DNA of 64,000 nt from Gibbula magus (taxonomy: Eukaryota > Mollusca > Gastropoda > Trochida > Trochidae): positions 27,602,368-27,666,367 of the forward strand of contig OW388292.1 in the NCBI GenBank assembly GCA_936450465.1. Direction: 5' to 3'. The notes beneath the pieces are model-generated. The model searched no databases. It had not been told where the DNA came from and was given only the letters and a program-made list of their open reading frames with translations. How positions within the stretch are numbered: the stretch's first letter is position 1; each line of letters opens with the position of its first letter. Both the position numbers and the translations under genes were made by a program. Below, in pieces: positions 11,142 through 21,752 of the stretch.

Positions 11142-11711
11142 TCACTTCTTTGCTGCTGCCTTCTTCTTGGGAGATTTTGTCTTCTTGGGCTTGGCGGCCT
11201 TCTTCGCTGGTGATTTCTTTGCTGCCTTGGGTTTAGCTGCCTTCTTGGGTGACTTTTTAGCTGCCTTGGGCTTCTTTGCAGCAGCCTTCTTAGGTGTAGA
11301 CTTCTTAGCGGCCTTGGGCTTTGCACTCTTGGGCTTTGCTGCCTTGGGCTTGGTGGCCTTCTTTGCCTTGGGCTTTTTGGCTTTCTTCTCGGCCTTCTCT
11401 CCCAGCCTGAAAGATCCAGATGCACCAGAGCCTTTGGACTGTTTCAAACTTCCGTTCTTGACACCAGCACGAAGAGCCAGTTTCAAATGGCTGTTTACTG
11501 CTTTCTCGTCTGAGCCAACTTTGAAGGACTTGACGATGTATTTCAAGAGAGCTTGTCTGGATGAACCACCCCTTTCCTTCAGAGCTGTGATGCCATCCCT
11601 GATCATCTCGCTGTACTTTGGGTGGTCTGATGGCTTCTTGGGCTTCTTAGATGCAACCTTCTTGGTTTTCTTTGCTGGGGTAGGAACGGCGGGTGCGGCG
11701 GCGTCAGTCAT
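11142..11711 (-). CDS. Histone H1 (linker histone), single exon
   Basis: A 189-residue linker histone that binds linker DNA at the nucleosome entry/exit and compacts chromatin. Residues 1-28 are a short basic N-tail. Residues 29-103 are the winged-helix globular domain, with PKYSEMIRDGITALKERGGS, the basic-aromatic SRQALLKYIV helix and the AVNSHLKLAL recognition helix. Residues 104-189 are a Lys/Ala/Pro tail with S/T-P-x-K phosphorylation motifs (STPKK, KSPKK, KSPAKK, TKSPKKK). Length is normal for animal H1. The ATG at 11711 is chosen because the globular domain follows at the usual distance; the frame stays open upstream to 11945 but that extension is not H1-like. The gene has no intron. 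No core histone gene lies nearby, so it is a solitary copy, perhaps of replacement type. Confidence 0.95.
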   Translation of the reverse strand: MTDAAAPAVPTPAKKTKKVASKKPKKPSDHPKYSEMIRDGITALKERGGSSRQALLKYIVKSFKVGSDEKAVNSHLKLALRAGVKNGSLKQSKGSGASGSFRLGEKAEKKAKKPKAKKATKPKAAKPKSAKPKAAKKSTPKKAAAKKPKAAKKSPKKAAKPKAAKKSPAKKAAKPKKTKSPKKKAAAKK

Positions 11712-11880
11712 GATGAGTTTGGTCTGTTGCGACGAGAGCGACTTAAACTGCTTCACTGCTAGCGAACGAATGTCAGCGGCAGGTGCCCGCTTCGGCTTTA
11801 TCGAGCGAGTGCGGACGTCGGAGAAGACACCCAACATTGTGCGTTGGCTTACAGCTGATAGAAGCTCGGCTTTTAACAAT

Positions 11881-11887
11881 TGTGTTT
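11881..11887 (-). promoter_or_regulatory. H1 box AAACACA
   Basis: The minus strand carries an exact AAACACA about 170 bases upstream of the H1 ATG. This motif is a known conserved element of H1 promoters. A TATA-like GATAAAG lies at about 11794-11801, between box and ATG. Site identity is by motif and position only. Confidence 0.5.
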
Positions 11888-11952
11888 GTACAGTACATTT
11901 CGGTAGCGGATTGTGCCAAAAGTACACACACTTAAGGCATGGCAACTTATGA

Positions 11953-13231
11953 TTTATGTAAAGGGGATATTAAAGTATATATCTGCTAAATAACACGTAA
12001 TTTAGTGAAACAGAATTTTAGAAATTTGATTTTAAACTGGTATGTAAGCGTTTTATGTTAGGTGGGGGTGATCAAATTAATCGAAATAGGTTTAATTTCC
12101 GCTCGATTGCCAGAAATTGTGATGTGTCTGTCGAAAGATAAATGGACTTTCTACTGAAATAACATACACTCAAGTCTTTATTTCGTTAGTGTAGCTGATA
12201 ATCAGCCGCGAAACCTGACTTCACAAACACAGAGTTTCATAGCCGTCCGCCATTTTCTTCCACCTCCAATATGCATTTGTGAAGTAAAATTGCAAAGAAT
12301 ACACATCCCGCGGTTGTAATTGTTTAACACATAGCGTCAATCAGTTTTATACATGGCTGAATATGTTAATTGACTGGGGAAATTGCATTTAATCACTTTA
12401 TTATTCAACACGAAGACACTGAAAGTGTGTGCCACGTAGGAGAAATTCTTCCCTTTACAGTATCTGCCTTTCATAAATTGCGTTTAGGTCGTTCTTTTAC
12501 ACAAAGTTTAAATGTGATTTATGTAATAAAGTAATATATAAAGTCAACTTTATTCACCATAGGGGTTGTTTGTCGATTTATACACGTATGTAATGCATTT
12601 TGCCAATGCAGTTTTAATAAATAGCAATCGTATAGTATTTTTAGAATGTCGACTACCACCGAAGCATGATGGCGTCATATGCATAGGGTCTTTTAGTTTT
12701 AATGAACATCAGTCTGGTCAAAATATTTTTAATATTTACTAAAATAGTTAAATTAGTCATGAAATGATACGGGAACTTTTTGTCAACACAACGATAACAA
12801 TAAAACTGACAATGAACTATTGAAAGATACATGTATTTACATGAAACTAAATGAATTCAATTTGTAAGATAAGAATACTAATAATATTCTGCCACTCACA
12901 ATTTGTCTCTATTTGTTTATACTTTTTAAATACAGAAACATGTTTTTTTGTTAATGACCATATAAAATCAGACTATAATTATTAATGAATTTAATCGTTC
13001 TTTCTGTTTCTGTTTCTGACAAAATAGAGTCTTTGTTTATTTCTTCTTGCAAAATAACCATCTTCACTTTAATTAAACTTAAATTGCAAACTCAATTGTA
13101 CAGTGGTAATGTTATAAGCATTATCCTCTCGCAGGTCGACTGTTATTAAGTCTATATAAATAGAAACAGAATAACAGACAGGAGATGTACGCATAATTCG
13201 CATGCATGCAAGTATCGCTTATCGCGGATTA
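11953..13231. other. Non-coding stretch upstream of histone H1
   Basis: AT-rich. No conserved exon, inverted-end element or RNA gene seen. Confidence 0.5.
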
Positions 13232-13264
13232 GGGGGAGGGGGGGGGGGGGGGGGGGGGGGGGGG
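13232..13264. repeat. Poly-G tract (G5-A-G27)
   Basis: Five G, one A, then 27 consecutive G in an otherwise AT-rich region. The exact length may be unreliable, since long homopolymers are prone to sequencing and replication slippage. Such a tract could form G-quadruplex structures. Confidence 0.9.
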
Positions 13265-14217
13265 AACATCGGTAAAATTTAAGTTTACGGAGATATTTTT
13301 TTTATAAGGAATCGTTCTTGTTTCATTGTGCATTTACGAAGGATGTCTGAGATCTCCGTCACCGACACCTTCTCAGTTCACCTGTAGACCTATCTATTTT
13401 ACCTGTGAGTAGGAAGGAACCTAATCACAAAGTGAAGTATTGAGAAAATATGCAAAGGTTAGCCTATACAAGTGCATTTGAACTGGGGTGTGGGGAAAGT
13501 GAGACTAGAGAGCTTGAAAATATCTCAACATGACTTTATATAAATAATGAGTATGTTTATCAAGTCCGAAAATGCATGAAAGAGGAACAAAATAAAAATT
13601 AGATAACAAATAGAAACATATGATTATGAGGTTGTTTGATAAAGGATTCGATATAAAAATGTTTATTTTTTTCTATACGCATTATATATATATATATCGT
13701 TTAAAGTTGTTTAATTAAATTTGATACGGAAGTACTTATTATACCGATATTTAAATATTGTATTAGATTTAACGACTAAAATCATATTAACAGATGATTA
13801 TAGTGTGCATGGTGAAAAGGGGCGCATAAACAAATGAAATGTAGACGTTTGAACGAATTAAGACTTTATAAATTTAACGTTTTATAGAAGTGTATCGAAC
13901 AAAGTGTTTGATTTCGTTATATCGTATAAGGAATAAATTATATATTCATAGGAAATACTATGTACCTGGCAAAGAGTGAGTCATCAAAGCTGAAATCCCA
14001 TATAGACTTAACCATTCGAAGAATAATTTTCATAAATAGAGAAGAAGTCCTTTTTAATTTTTACTTACTGTACACAGCAAGGAATCATCTCTGCTATTCT
14101 ACATAATTAACCTTTATCTTTCCGTCAATTAGTTAAAGAATGACAACTGATAAAGCGACACATGTATAGCTTGTTTTACTGCTGCCCCATAGACCGCCAT
14201 GTACAGAACATGATAAG
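13265..14217. other. Non-coding stretch, no feature recognised
   Basis: AT-rich, with a short TATATATATATATA run near 13682. No gene or mobile element border found. Confidence 0.5.
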
Positions 14218-14219
14218 TA

Positions 14220-15211
14220 GGGGAGACCGGGGCAGGTTCGTCTTTTCTCTGTAATTTTGGTTAGGTGGTCACTTTAACTTCAGTTGGGGGATTCCCAAGC
14301 AACCACGTGACCTAGCTCATGTACACATAACCAAATGGTGGCGGTTCCACGTGTTATTTGCGATCTGTGAAAGAAAAACCGTTTTTCATTCAGTAGAGTA
14401 ATATTTCCCCCTTCAATTCAGTTTGTTTTTGACAAATATTGCCTGTACTTATGTTTGTGTTCCTCAATGGAGGTGAACCAACATGGCACTATGTAATGAT
14501 TATGTAATGTGGGTATGGTGGCTGTGTATTATCGCAGAGGTAACATAAAGGGGACATGTGGGTCTGGGGCACGTTCGGCCCCTACTGACGGGGCACGTTT
14601 GGATACATATATCATAACTGTGATTGATGTTCATTGGGAATTTTGCCTCAGTTCTCCTTTGTGCGGCTAACAAATATGCATATTTGTTCATGGTACTGTT
14701 TTTTAAAACATTATTTATTAATAACGAGAAGGGAGCGGTAATTAGTTCACATTTCAGTCGATTGTATAATCAGATCTGTTTCTTTCTTGGGGTACGTTCA
14801 GCCCTACACATCAATTCTTAATTCATAAAATGAATACTGAATCTATATGATAATAAACTATATCTATACAAAGCAATGATATGTCGTCTTTTATCGGAAA
14901 TATATGAGAATAATCTATATTAAATAGTCAGCTGTTTTAACTGATTACGGCCGAACATGCCCCGTTTTGGCCAAACCTGCCCCTGGGGGTAGCCGAACCT
15001 GCCCCGAGGCGGGGTAAGTTCGGCTTTTAACCCCAGTGTCAAGAAAGCATAGTTATGGGGAAAAGTTATAATATTAGCCATTGTGAACAATTACTACAAG
15101 ACAGTTAAGATGTCTCTCAATACGTGTACAAACAAGTGCAAGGATATGTCATTTAGCCAACCCATTACATTTATTTTGGTGAAAAGGGGACGAACCTGCC
15201 CCGGTCTCCCC
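14220..15211. mobile_element. TA-flanked DNA transposon relic with 23-bp perfect inverted ends
   Basis: Left end GGGGAGACCGGGGCAGGTTC (continuing GTC) is repeated exactly in inverted orientation at 15189-15211. TA dinucleotides flank both ends (14218-14219, 15212-15213), the duplication used by Tc1/mariner and pogo-type elements. Inside are further relatives of the end sequence: GGGGCACGTTCGGCCC near 14566, GGGGTACGTTCAGCCC near 14789, and GAACCTGCCCC or GAACATGCCCC near 14950-15006. No transposase reading frame remains in its 992 bp. Confidence 0.8.
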
Positions 15212-15213
15212 TA

Positions 15214-16431
15214 TGCCGTTATTTTCTGACTTTTTTTCTTTCAATAGCTGCCGTTTTCTTTATTGTCACCCGAATACATAATGGAAATTATGGATATGCA
15301 GCTGAGATGATTTCTCAACTTGTAGATACCTTTTGTAAGCAATTCAGCCAACAATTAATTAATGTAAATTATTTTGTCAACGGTTAATTAACATGAAAGT
15401 CTATGGGAATTTCAGTTTTGATGACTCACTTTTGGCCAGGTACTGTAGACTTAGTGAACGGAATACGCAAATTAACGGTTTGATAGTATGACATAACACA
15501 ATATTTTGCGTTCACTCTAGCGTTTTCAATATAACGCACGTGTGTTTGTTGTTTGTGGTTTTGCAAATAGTCTATTTTAACATACGTTCCAAAATTTAGT
15601 TTTAACATTAATATACACGTGTAATGTAGCACCTGTCTGCCGATCAATTGCTGGTGGATTGATTCGCTTGCATAATGGCCAGTAAGCCCTTTGACATATA
15701 TTTTAACATATTATTGGAGGGTTAAGGTTCGATAATGACTGCCTTTCATTTTCGATGGTATTATTTTATTATGAATAAATTTACTTCTTGTTTAGTCCAG
15801 CATATATAACTAGACTATAATTCCACACGTGCTACATAGGCCTATATAAAGGCATTGACCGTATACGAGTTTATATATTAGATGAACTACTTCTTGTTGT
15901 GAGCGAAAGTAAGAAAATGACTCGAGTTGTGTGCGTTACAAGTGTTTGTTTTGACCAAAATAAGTCTTCATATATACAGTAGGCACTGACACAATTTCAA
16001 TGATTTAATAATAAAAAAAAGTGTTAAGCTCACAAAGGGAATCCTAAAAATAGCTATAGTTTGATATATGTTTAAAACATAAAGAAACCCCTTTAATGAT
16101 CGTTCTTTTTATATAATATCTACAAGTGTAATACGCCACTATATTTTGTGTCTGACCCGGGACGATAAACAAGACATACACGTTATTGTATTACAAAGTG
16201 TGACGTTTTTGTTCATTGCAAGGGTTGATCAATATTTGTGTTCATGACTATGTGAGACAAACTGTGACACAAATACTATGTTATAGGTGAAACTAAAAAT
16301 GTTAGGTGTGCACGACTGTAATACATGGCAGCATATTTGTATTGATTTTAAATTTCCCTCTAAATATTTCAAGAGCAACGCCGGGCCTTAGAGTTATCCG
16401 CCCTTGCAATGTATTTCGCATGACGAACACG
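15214..16431. other. Intergenic stretch upstream of MMACHC
   Basis: Holds the presumed MMACHC promoter and 5' UTR, but I see no convincing TATA box or initiator to place a start site. No other feature recognised. Confidence 0.4.
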
Positions 16432-19400
16432 ATGGAAAATAACACGTCTCCATCACATTTACAGTCAAAAGTGTCATCAATATTATCTAGTGCTGGGTTC
16501 GAAATACACCCATTTAAAGTAAGCATCACTATGTGACTGTTTTGGTAGAATTCCGACGATCTGAACACTGATTAGTTTGCAATTAGAGTGTATTAAAAAC
16601 CAAATTTCTTCTAAGAATTTTCCATACATAAATGTTATTAATGAACTGGACGTGCCAAACATTGATATTTTATGTCTGTTTGTTTTCTTTACATTAATTT
16701 CATGTGATAAATTATTTATTATATATGATCTTTTGAGATGCTTAGGCCTATATTATATAAACAGCGATGCAAAAATAATATTGTTTACAATAAAAGCCTT
16801 TAATACAGTCTAAGTACAAATTTGCAAGACACACTAGGAAAAGTGTTGCTTTTAAAAAAAAGAACAATATTTCATTGACTAACGTTTAGTTTCTCAAACA
16901 ATGTTGCATCATTCATACTCATAGCACAACTCAATGTTTTAAGTCAACCTGATCAGATAAGAAAGGCCATGATTTGAAAGCTTAGCAAATAAAGTACAGT
17001 GCCACCATATTGGTTTGCAAGTTCCTGCATGGATGCAGTCTTGCATTTTTCACTGCAATATGGCCTACATTTACAATGTTGTTTCAGGAATTCCTCCAGC
17101 AACACAACTTGCCTCAATGCTTAATGTAATATATTTAAAAAAAATATAATTTAACCCCAAATCAACACATATTGCCTCAATAATGTTAATCTACAACTTC
17201 TAACCACTTATCAAACTTCTGAATTTGGCAACACTATACACCTTACTAAACATAAAATCATGACAGATGAAATGATTGTAACGTATTTAGTTGTTTTATT
17301 AAATGTGCAGATAGGCTGGTACAACGAACAAGTTCAAAAAGCCTTCACGTTACCATACAATGAGGACACACTTGCTTTCATCATCATCAGTACTCCTGAG
17401 ATGTTCGAGTGGGCCTTCAAACCCTTCCTCTTCCGAAACTGTTTGACAGGGGTCAGGGATCCGATTGACGAGTGTATGGTCCACAACTTTAATCTTGTTA
17501 AACAGGTAATAATATAAACTTGGCAGTTGAAAATATATCATGGGATTGAATTCCGTGCTGCTATTTGGAAAAGGCAATGGTTACAATTAAATTTATGGTA
17601 ATGGGTGGTATTTGACGTCAGTGATTACAGTTAGAAATTTTATTATCCTAAGGATATGGAAAATTAAATATACATCATGGAATATTTCCCCCAGCATCAG
17701 GTTACTGTGTAGCTTTTACATGCTTTCAAATTTTAGATATGTATCTAATGTGGATGTGAACTTTAATTAGTTTTATGATGTTAGACATTGTTAATGGAAC
17801 AAAGACGATTATATAAAGTATAGTTTTTTAGTTAAGAGGGTTGTTACAATATTGGGTATGATATGTAAACTACTTCTGTTTAGTATGCTCCTTTTTGCAA
17901 CTTACCACAAAGAAACATAATGTCAATTTATATTCTGGTTCTTTTTGGGCAAGTGTGGTAGTGTACAAGTTAAATGATAAGAAAGTGTATTCCTTTACAT
18001 ACTTATATGTGAATGCTAACTTTCAGTGACCCAACTTTTAACAAGAATATTGTTTGGTTACAACATTGAAAAATGAATTTGGTATCTTATCCATTTTCTG
18101 TGTCTGACAGTTTTCTGATAATCAATTTGTGTTTCCGATAACCCTATTACTCTGTGTCAGGCCTTCCCTGACGAGGATGTTGAGGTAATCCATGATTTCG
18201 AGATGCACCCGTCCCGTCGTCCCAAGATCCTGGTTCAGACCGCGGGGCATGTGGCTGGAGCTGCCTACTACTATCAGCGGTCCGATGTCGAGGGGGATCC
18301 TTGGGGGGAGAAGGTAAATTAATAGAGCAAATTAAACCCTTAGTGTATTCTTTGTCAGGAGTCTAATATTTCTTTATAATGAACTATTTTCAAGTAGCCT
18401 TAAAGAGGAGGTAATCTTGATATGCAAGCATTTAAAGAGCGTCTTATTTATGAAACATAATTGCTTGATTTACTTTGAACATCATCAAAATGTACCTCAT
18501 AAAAAATACACATACTTCAAACTGTCAGATATATATATATACAGCACTATTTTCCCACAATGGTTTGAATAATCCTCACTCTCTACTTGTTAGTGGGACA
18601 ACTTCCACATCTTTCAGTTCCTGGTTGGACACTGTACAAATTGACTCATTTACGAATATTTCTGGTTTTAATATCACATTAAACTGTGACGAATAAACCC
18701 AAAGGGACTAAGTATCCACCTTACCTTGTCTGTCTTATCAAACTTGGGGAAAATAAACAATGCAACATGAATTTTTGGCTTGAACGGCATGTTCTCTATT
18801 TGCCTACATCGTCTACAGTCTTGAAACAACATGTCATGGTCTGTTGATTGCTCAGTCATTACGCAATGATAAACTAGCATTACTCCCGTAATGTCAAAGT
18901 GGACTCATTCAGTATAAAGAGTGGTTGGGTTTTGTTTTGATGAATCGATTTATTTTTATTTTTAACTTTTAATTCCTGAAATTTCAAAATTTCTTAAATT
19001 ACGGAACATACTTGTCACACAAATATCCATCTCCTTTCAAAATGATGCCTAACTTTTCATACAATCGCGAGTAAAACAAAATAGGAAATCTATTATTTGC
19101 TATATTTTAATTAACTGCTGAAGGAAAATTGAGTGTTCTTATACATCTTCCGAAAGATCGACTTGTCAATGCTATGTAACAACTAAATGAAATAAAAATG
19201 TTTTTGATTTGATTATCAGTTGTAATTAGTTAATACTAGTGACCTTCGCCAGTAAGAGTTTGGACGAGGGCAGTAACAGAATGGAAAATCTACTCTGGAT
19301 TTGCATGACAATAACATAAATGAGTTCTCAAATATTTCTTGATGACATTTAACTATTTACATAGTTGTATCCTCATATTCATTTAATCTTTTCCATTTAG

Positions 19401-20967
19401 CATGGAAATATAACAAATAGTGGTAACAGTTTTGACATTGGCGGACTGTTACAGTTGTGTAAATGGTAACAGGCTCATTAAACATTTCTTATGATGTCAG
19501 AATTTGAAAAAGCTATTTGAGATAGTAGTGTGCAATATGCTACATGAATATACAATTTGTTTTAATCATAAATGATAAACTCCTCCATCATCAGTTGTAG
19601 TTTTGGCAGTGATACTTGACAAACACCCATGGTAGGGAGTGCTCATTACAAGAGTAGGGGTGCATTGTCAAAGCTTTATTAGTCAGCTTTTTGTAGGCGA
19701 ATCAGGATGTAGGCGATTAGAGACCAAACCTCTTGAACCCAATTTCAACTACTGAAGCATATCGTTTGCCATTGGTCTCCATTTTTGCTAAATGTAAAGC
19801 CTTTGTTGTTCTTTGTTGCAATATATTTCTCTATTTTCACTATCTCTGTCAAAGATTTGATAAAGTTTTTAAATGTTGGGACTTTCCTTTTTATGCTCAT
19901 ATTATGTATATGTTTCTTGGCTAGGCGATTGATAGGATTTGTAAGATGATCTGAATTTTGACAACCAAAAAAGACTATGAATCTAGTTAAAGCAAAATCC
20001 GGTATTTTGTCTTTTAAATAACTTTCTAAGTGAGACCAAAAGTTTCTGATATGCTTACAGTAGTAATACACACGTTCCACATTTTCAATTTTGTCCATAC
20101 AGAAAGAACATATATCATCATCAACAATTTTCATGTATAATAACCAACGTTTGGTGTAAATTTTCTTATGAATAAATCTGTATTGGAAGTCAATCAGTTT
20201 AACATCTTTTGTACATTTTTATCCCACCGGTATGTAATACCGTGGGATATAGTCATCATCCCGTCGGTCCGTCTCTCCGTCCGTAATCATTTCGTTTCCG
20301 GAGCAGAACTCCAAAACCGTTCATCATATCTTTCTGAAACTTTGCATGTGTATTACCCACTAACTGAAGTGGTGCCTTTTGATATTTTCAGATTTTTTCT
20401 GACAAATTAATGTTTTTCTGTTTCCATAGAAACATGAGAGGGATGTTGGTTGTTGTTGATTTTGACTGCTTCTAAAACCCTTTACATACCTGAAACATCT
20501 GTAATACCCACTAACTGAAGTACGGTAGTAGATACACAAGTATCTGTCAAAGATGTGTTTTACAAATTTTGTTGAACCGGTGGGATATGTCATCTTCTGA
20601 TGACTCTTGTCTAAATTTGGTGAAAACAGTTTTCCAGTTCATGCCGTATGTTGTTTTGTTTCAGAAAATATTTGGAGTGAGCATTCATCCCAAGTATGGT
20701 GGTTGGTTTGCTCTTAGAGGCGTTGTGATTTTCAAGAATGTTTTACATCGAAACCTGTCGAGGAAACTACCCCCCGATGTTGTGTCCACGCCCAAGTTAC
20801 GTCAGGAACTTTTGGAACGATACAACTTCCACTGGCGCGATTGGTCGTTCCGAGACATAGTGCCTTCAATTAGTCAGTATTCACAGGAACAAAAGACATA
20901 CTTTGAAACATTACCAAAAGACAGGAAAGAATTAATACAAAAACTTGTTGAGCAAGAGCTGGACTAG
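16432..20967 (+). CDS. MMACHC: MMACHC, cobalamin decyanase/dealkylase (cblC)
   Basis: Cytosolic vitamin B12 chaperone-enzyme that removes the upper-axial ligand of cyano- and alkylcobalamins before the cofactor is passed on for methionine synthase and methylmalonyl-CoA mutase. Four exons join in frame at GT-AG sites: 16432-16518, 17311-17505, 18161-18313 and 20665-20967, giving 245 residues. Family landmarks are FEIHPFK (exon 1), IGWYNEQVQKAFTLP and DPIDECMVHN (exon 2), HPSRRPKILVQTAGHVAGAA then YYYQR (exon 3), and HPKYGGWFALRGVV and YNFHWRDWSFRD (exon 4). The Pro/Ser-rich tail of the 282-residue human protein is absent. The start gives an N-terminus matching the family; an in-frame ATG at 16420 is an alternative. 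Intron 3 holds a LINE relic and a TATCCCACCGG-ended repeat. It converges with GALE. Confidence 0.95.
19673..20205 (-). pseudogene. 3' end of a non-LTR retrotransposon (ORF2 C-terminus)
   Basis: The minus strand encodes, with no break from about 20200, a block of LINE ORF2 C-terminal type: FQYRFIHKKIYTKRWL, then MKIVDDDICSFCMDKIENVE with a C-x2-C pair and YYCKH, then HNMSIKRKVPTF and IEKYIATKNNKG, ending at 19745. An AATAAA lies downstream near 19675. Endonuclease and reverse transcriptase are missing, so it is 5'-truncated. It lies antisense in MMACHC intron 3. Confidence 0.7.
20220..20607 (+). mobile_element. Repeat with 12-bp TATCCCACCGGT inverted ends
   Basis: TATCCCACCGGT (20220-20231) is repeated exactly inverted as ACCGGTGGGATA (20576-20587). 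Similarity to the copy at 3899-4412 continues to about 20607 (ATGTCATCTTCTGATGACTC), so the true border may lie past the inverted repeat. It sits 57 bases before MMACHC exon 4. A 132-codon frame that opens in it and runs into exon 4 is only read-through of the intron. Confidence 0.7.
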
Positions 20968-21746
20968 ATTTGTTTTAACAAACTTATTTTTGTGGTTTGA
21001 AACAAGTTATAATTTACAAGAACCACTTTTATGGGATTTATTCTTATAATATCAACACTTTGTTTTGTTAACTCTACCTCACAGATATTCATCTAGACAG
21101 CATTTAGTCTTCACAAAATATGATCTTTGATACCCGGACGTCGTCATCGTAGACTTTGTAGCTATCAACACAATTCTGGGTGAAGGTTATACAGTTATAG
21201 TTCTGCAGCTAGTATTTTAATTTGTTTGTTCACTTGTATCATTGTACTTTGCATCAAGTGAACAGTCTTCTTCATCATAGTTGTGGCAGAGAGGTGACAA
21301 CAATATTCACTCTGTTACAAATTCCATGTTATTAATGCAGTTTTGATAGTCAAACATGACTAATAACAACTGCAATTTTTACTATACCAGATGTATTAAT
21401 TGACAAATAGTAAGAAATGTCTTTGTAGTCCACAAGTTTTTAATTCAACGTTGCATTTATTCATTTCGTTCTTATTTTGCGTGCATATTTTATTGACAGG
21501 TGATATGGTAACTTCCCTGAAGTTTGATGCTAGAAGTTTTTGCAGAGGTGGTGCTCAACCCAATGAGCTACGTCTATTTTCTAATAACATATGGGTAACA
21601 TCTAATTGCATCAAATTTGTGTCACTATAGTTATTTGCTTTTTCTGTTCCAAGATTATCCACAAATGCATTTGGAACTTACATAGTTTATTACAGTGCCC
21701 AGTTATTGCCTGATTGTCGGTCAATTATTTATGATGGTTATGTTTA

Positions 21747-21752
21747 AATAAA
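21747..21752 (+). promoter_or_regulatory. Candidate polyadenylation signal for MMACHC
   Basis: AATAAA about 780 bases after the MMACHC stop. Position-based inference. Confidence 0.35.

Noticed and set aside
11712..11945. N-terminal extension of histone H1 upstream of 11711
   Set aside because: The extra residues are not H1-like, and the region carries the H1 box and TATA-like motif.
11167..11952. 261-codon plus-strand frame opposite histone H1
   Set aside because: Antisense shadow of the Lys/Ala-rich H1 coding sequence, giving a low-complexity Phe/Leu/Ala product.
20569..20664. Extra 5' coding sequence for MMACHC exon 4
   Set aside because: A TTTCAG acceptor at 20664 and the family alignment place the exon start at 20665; the upstream part is repeat sequence.
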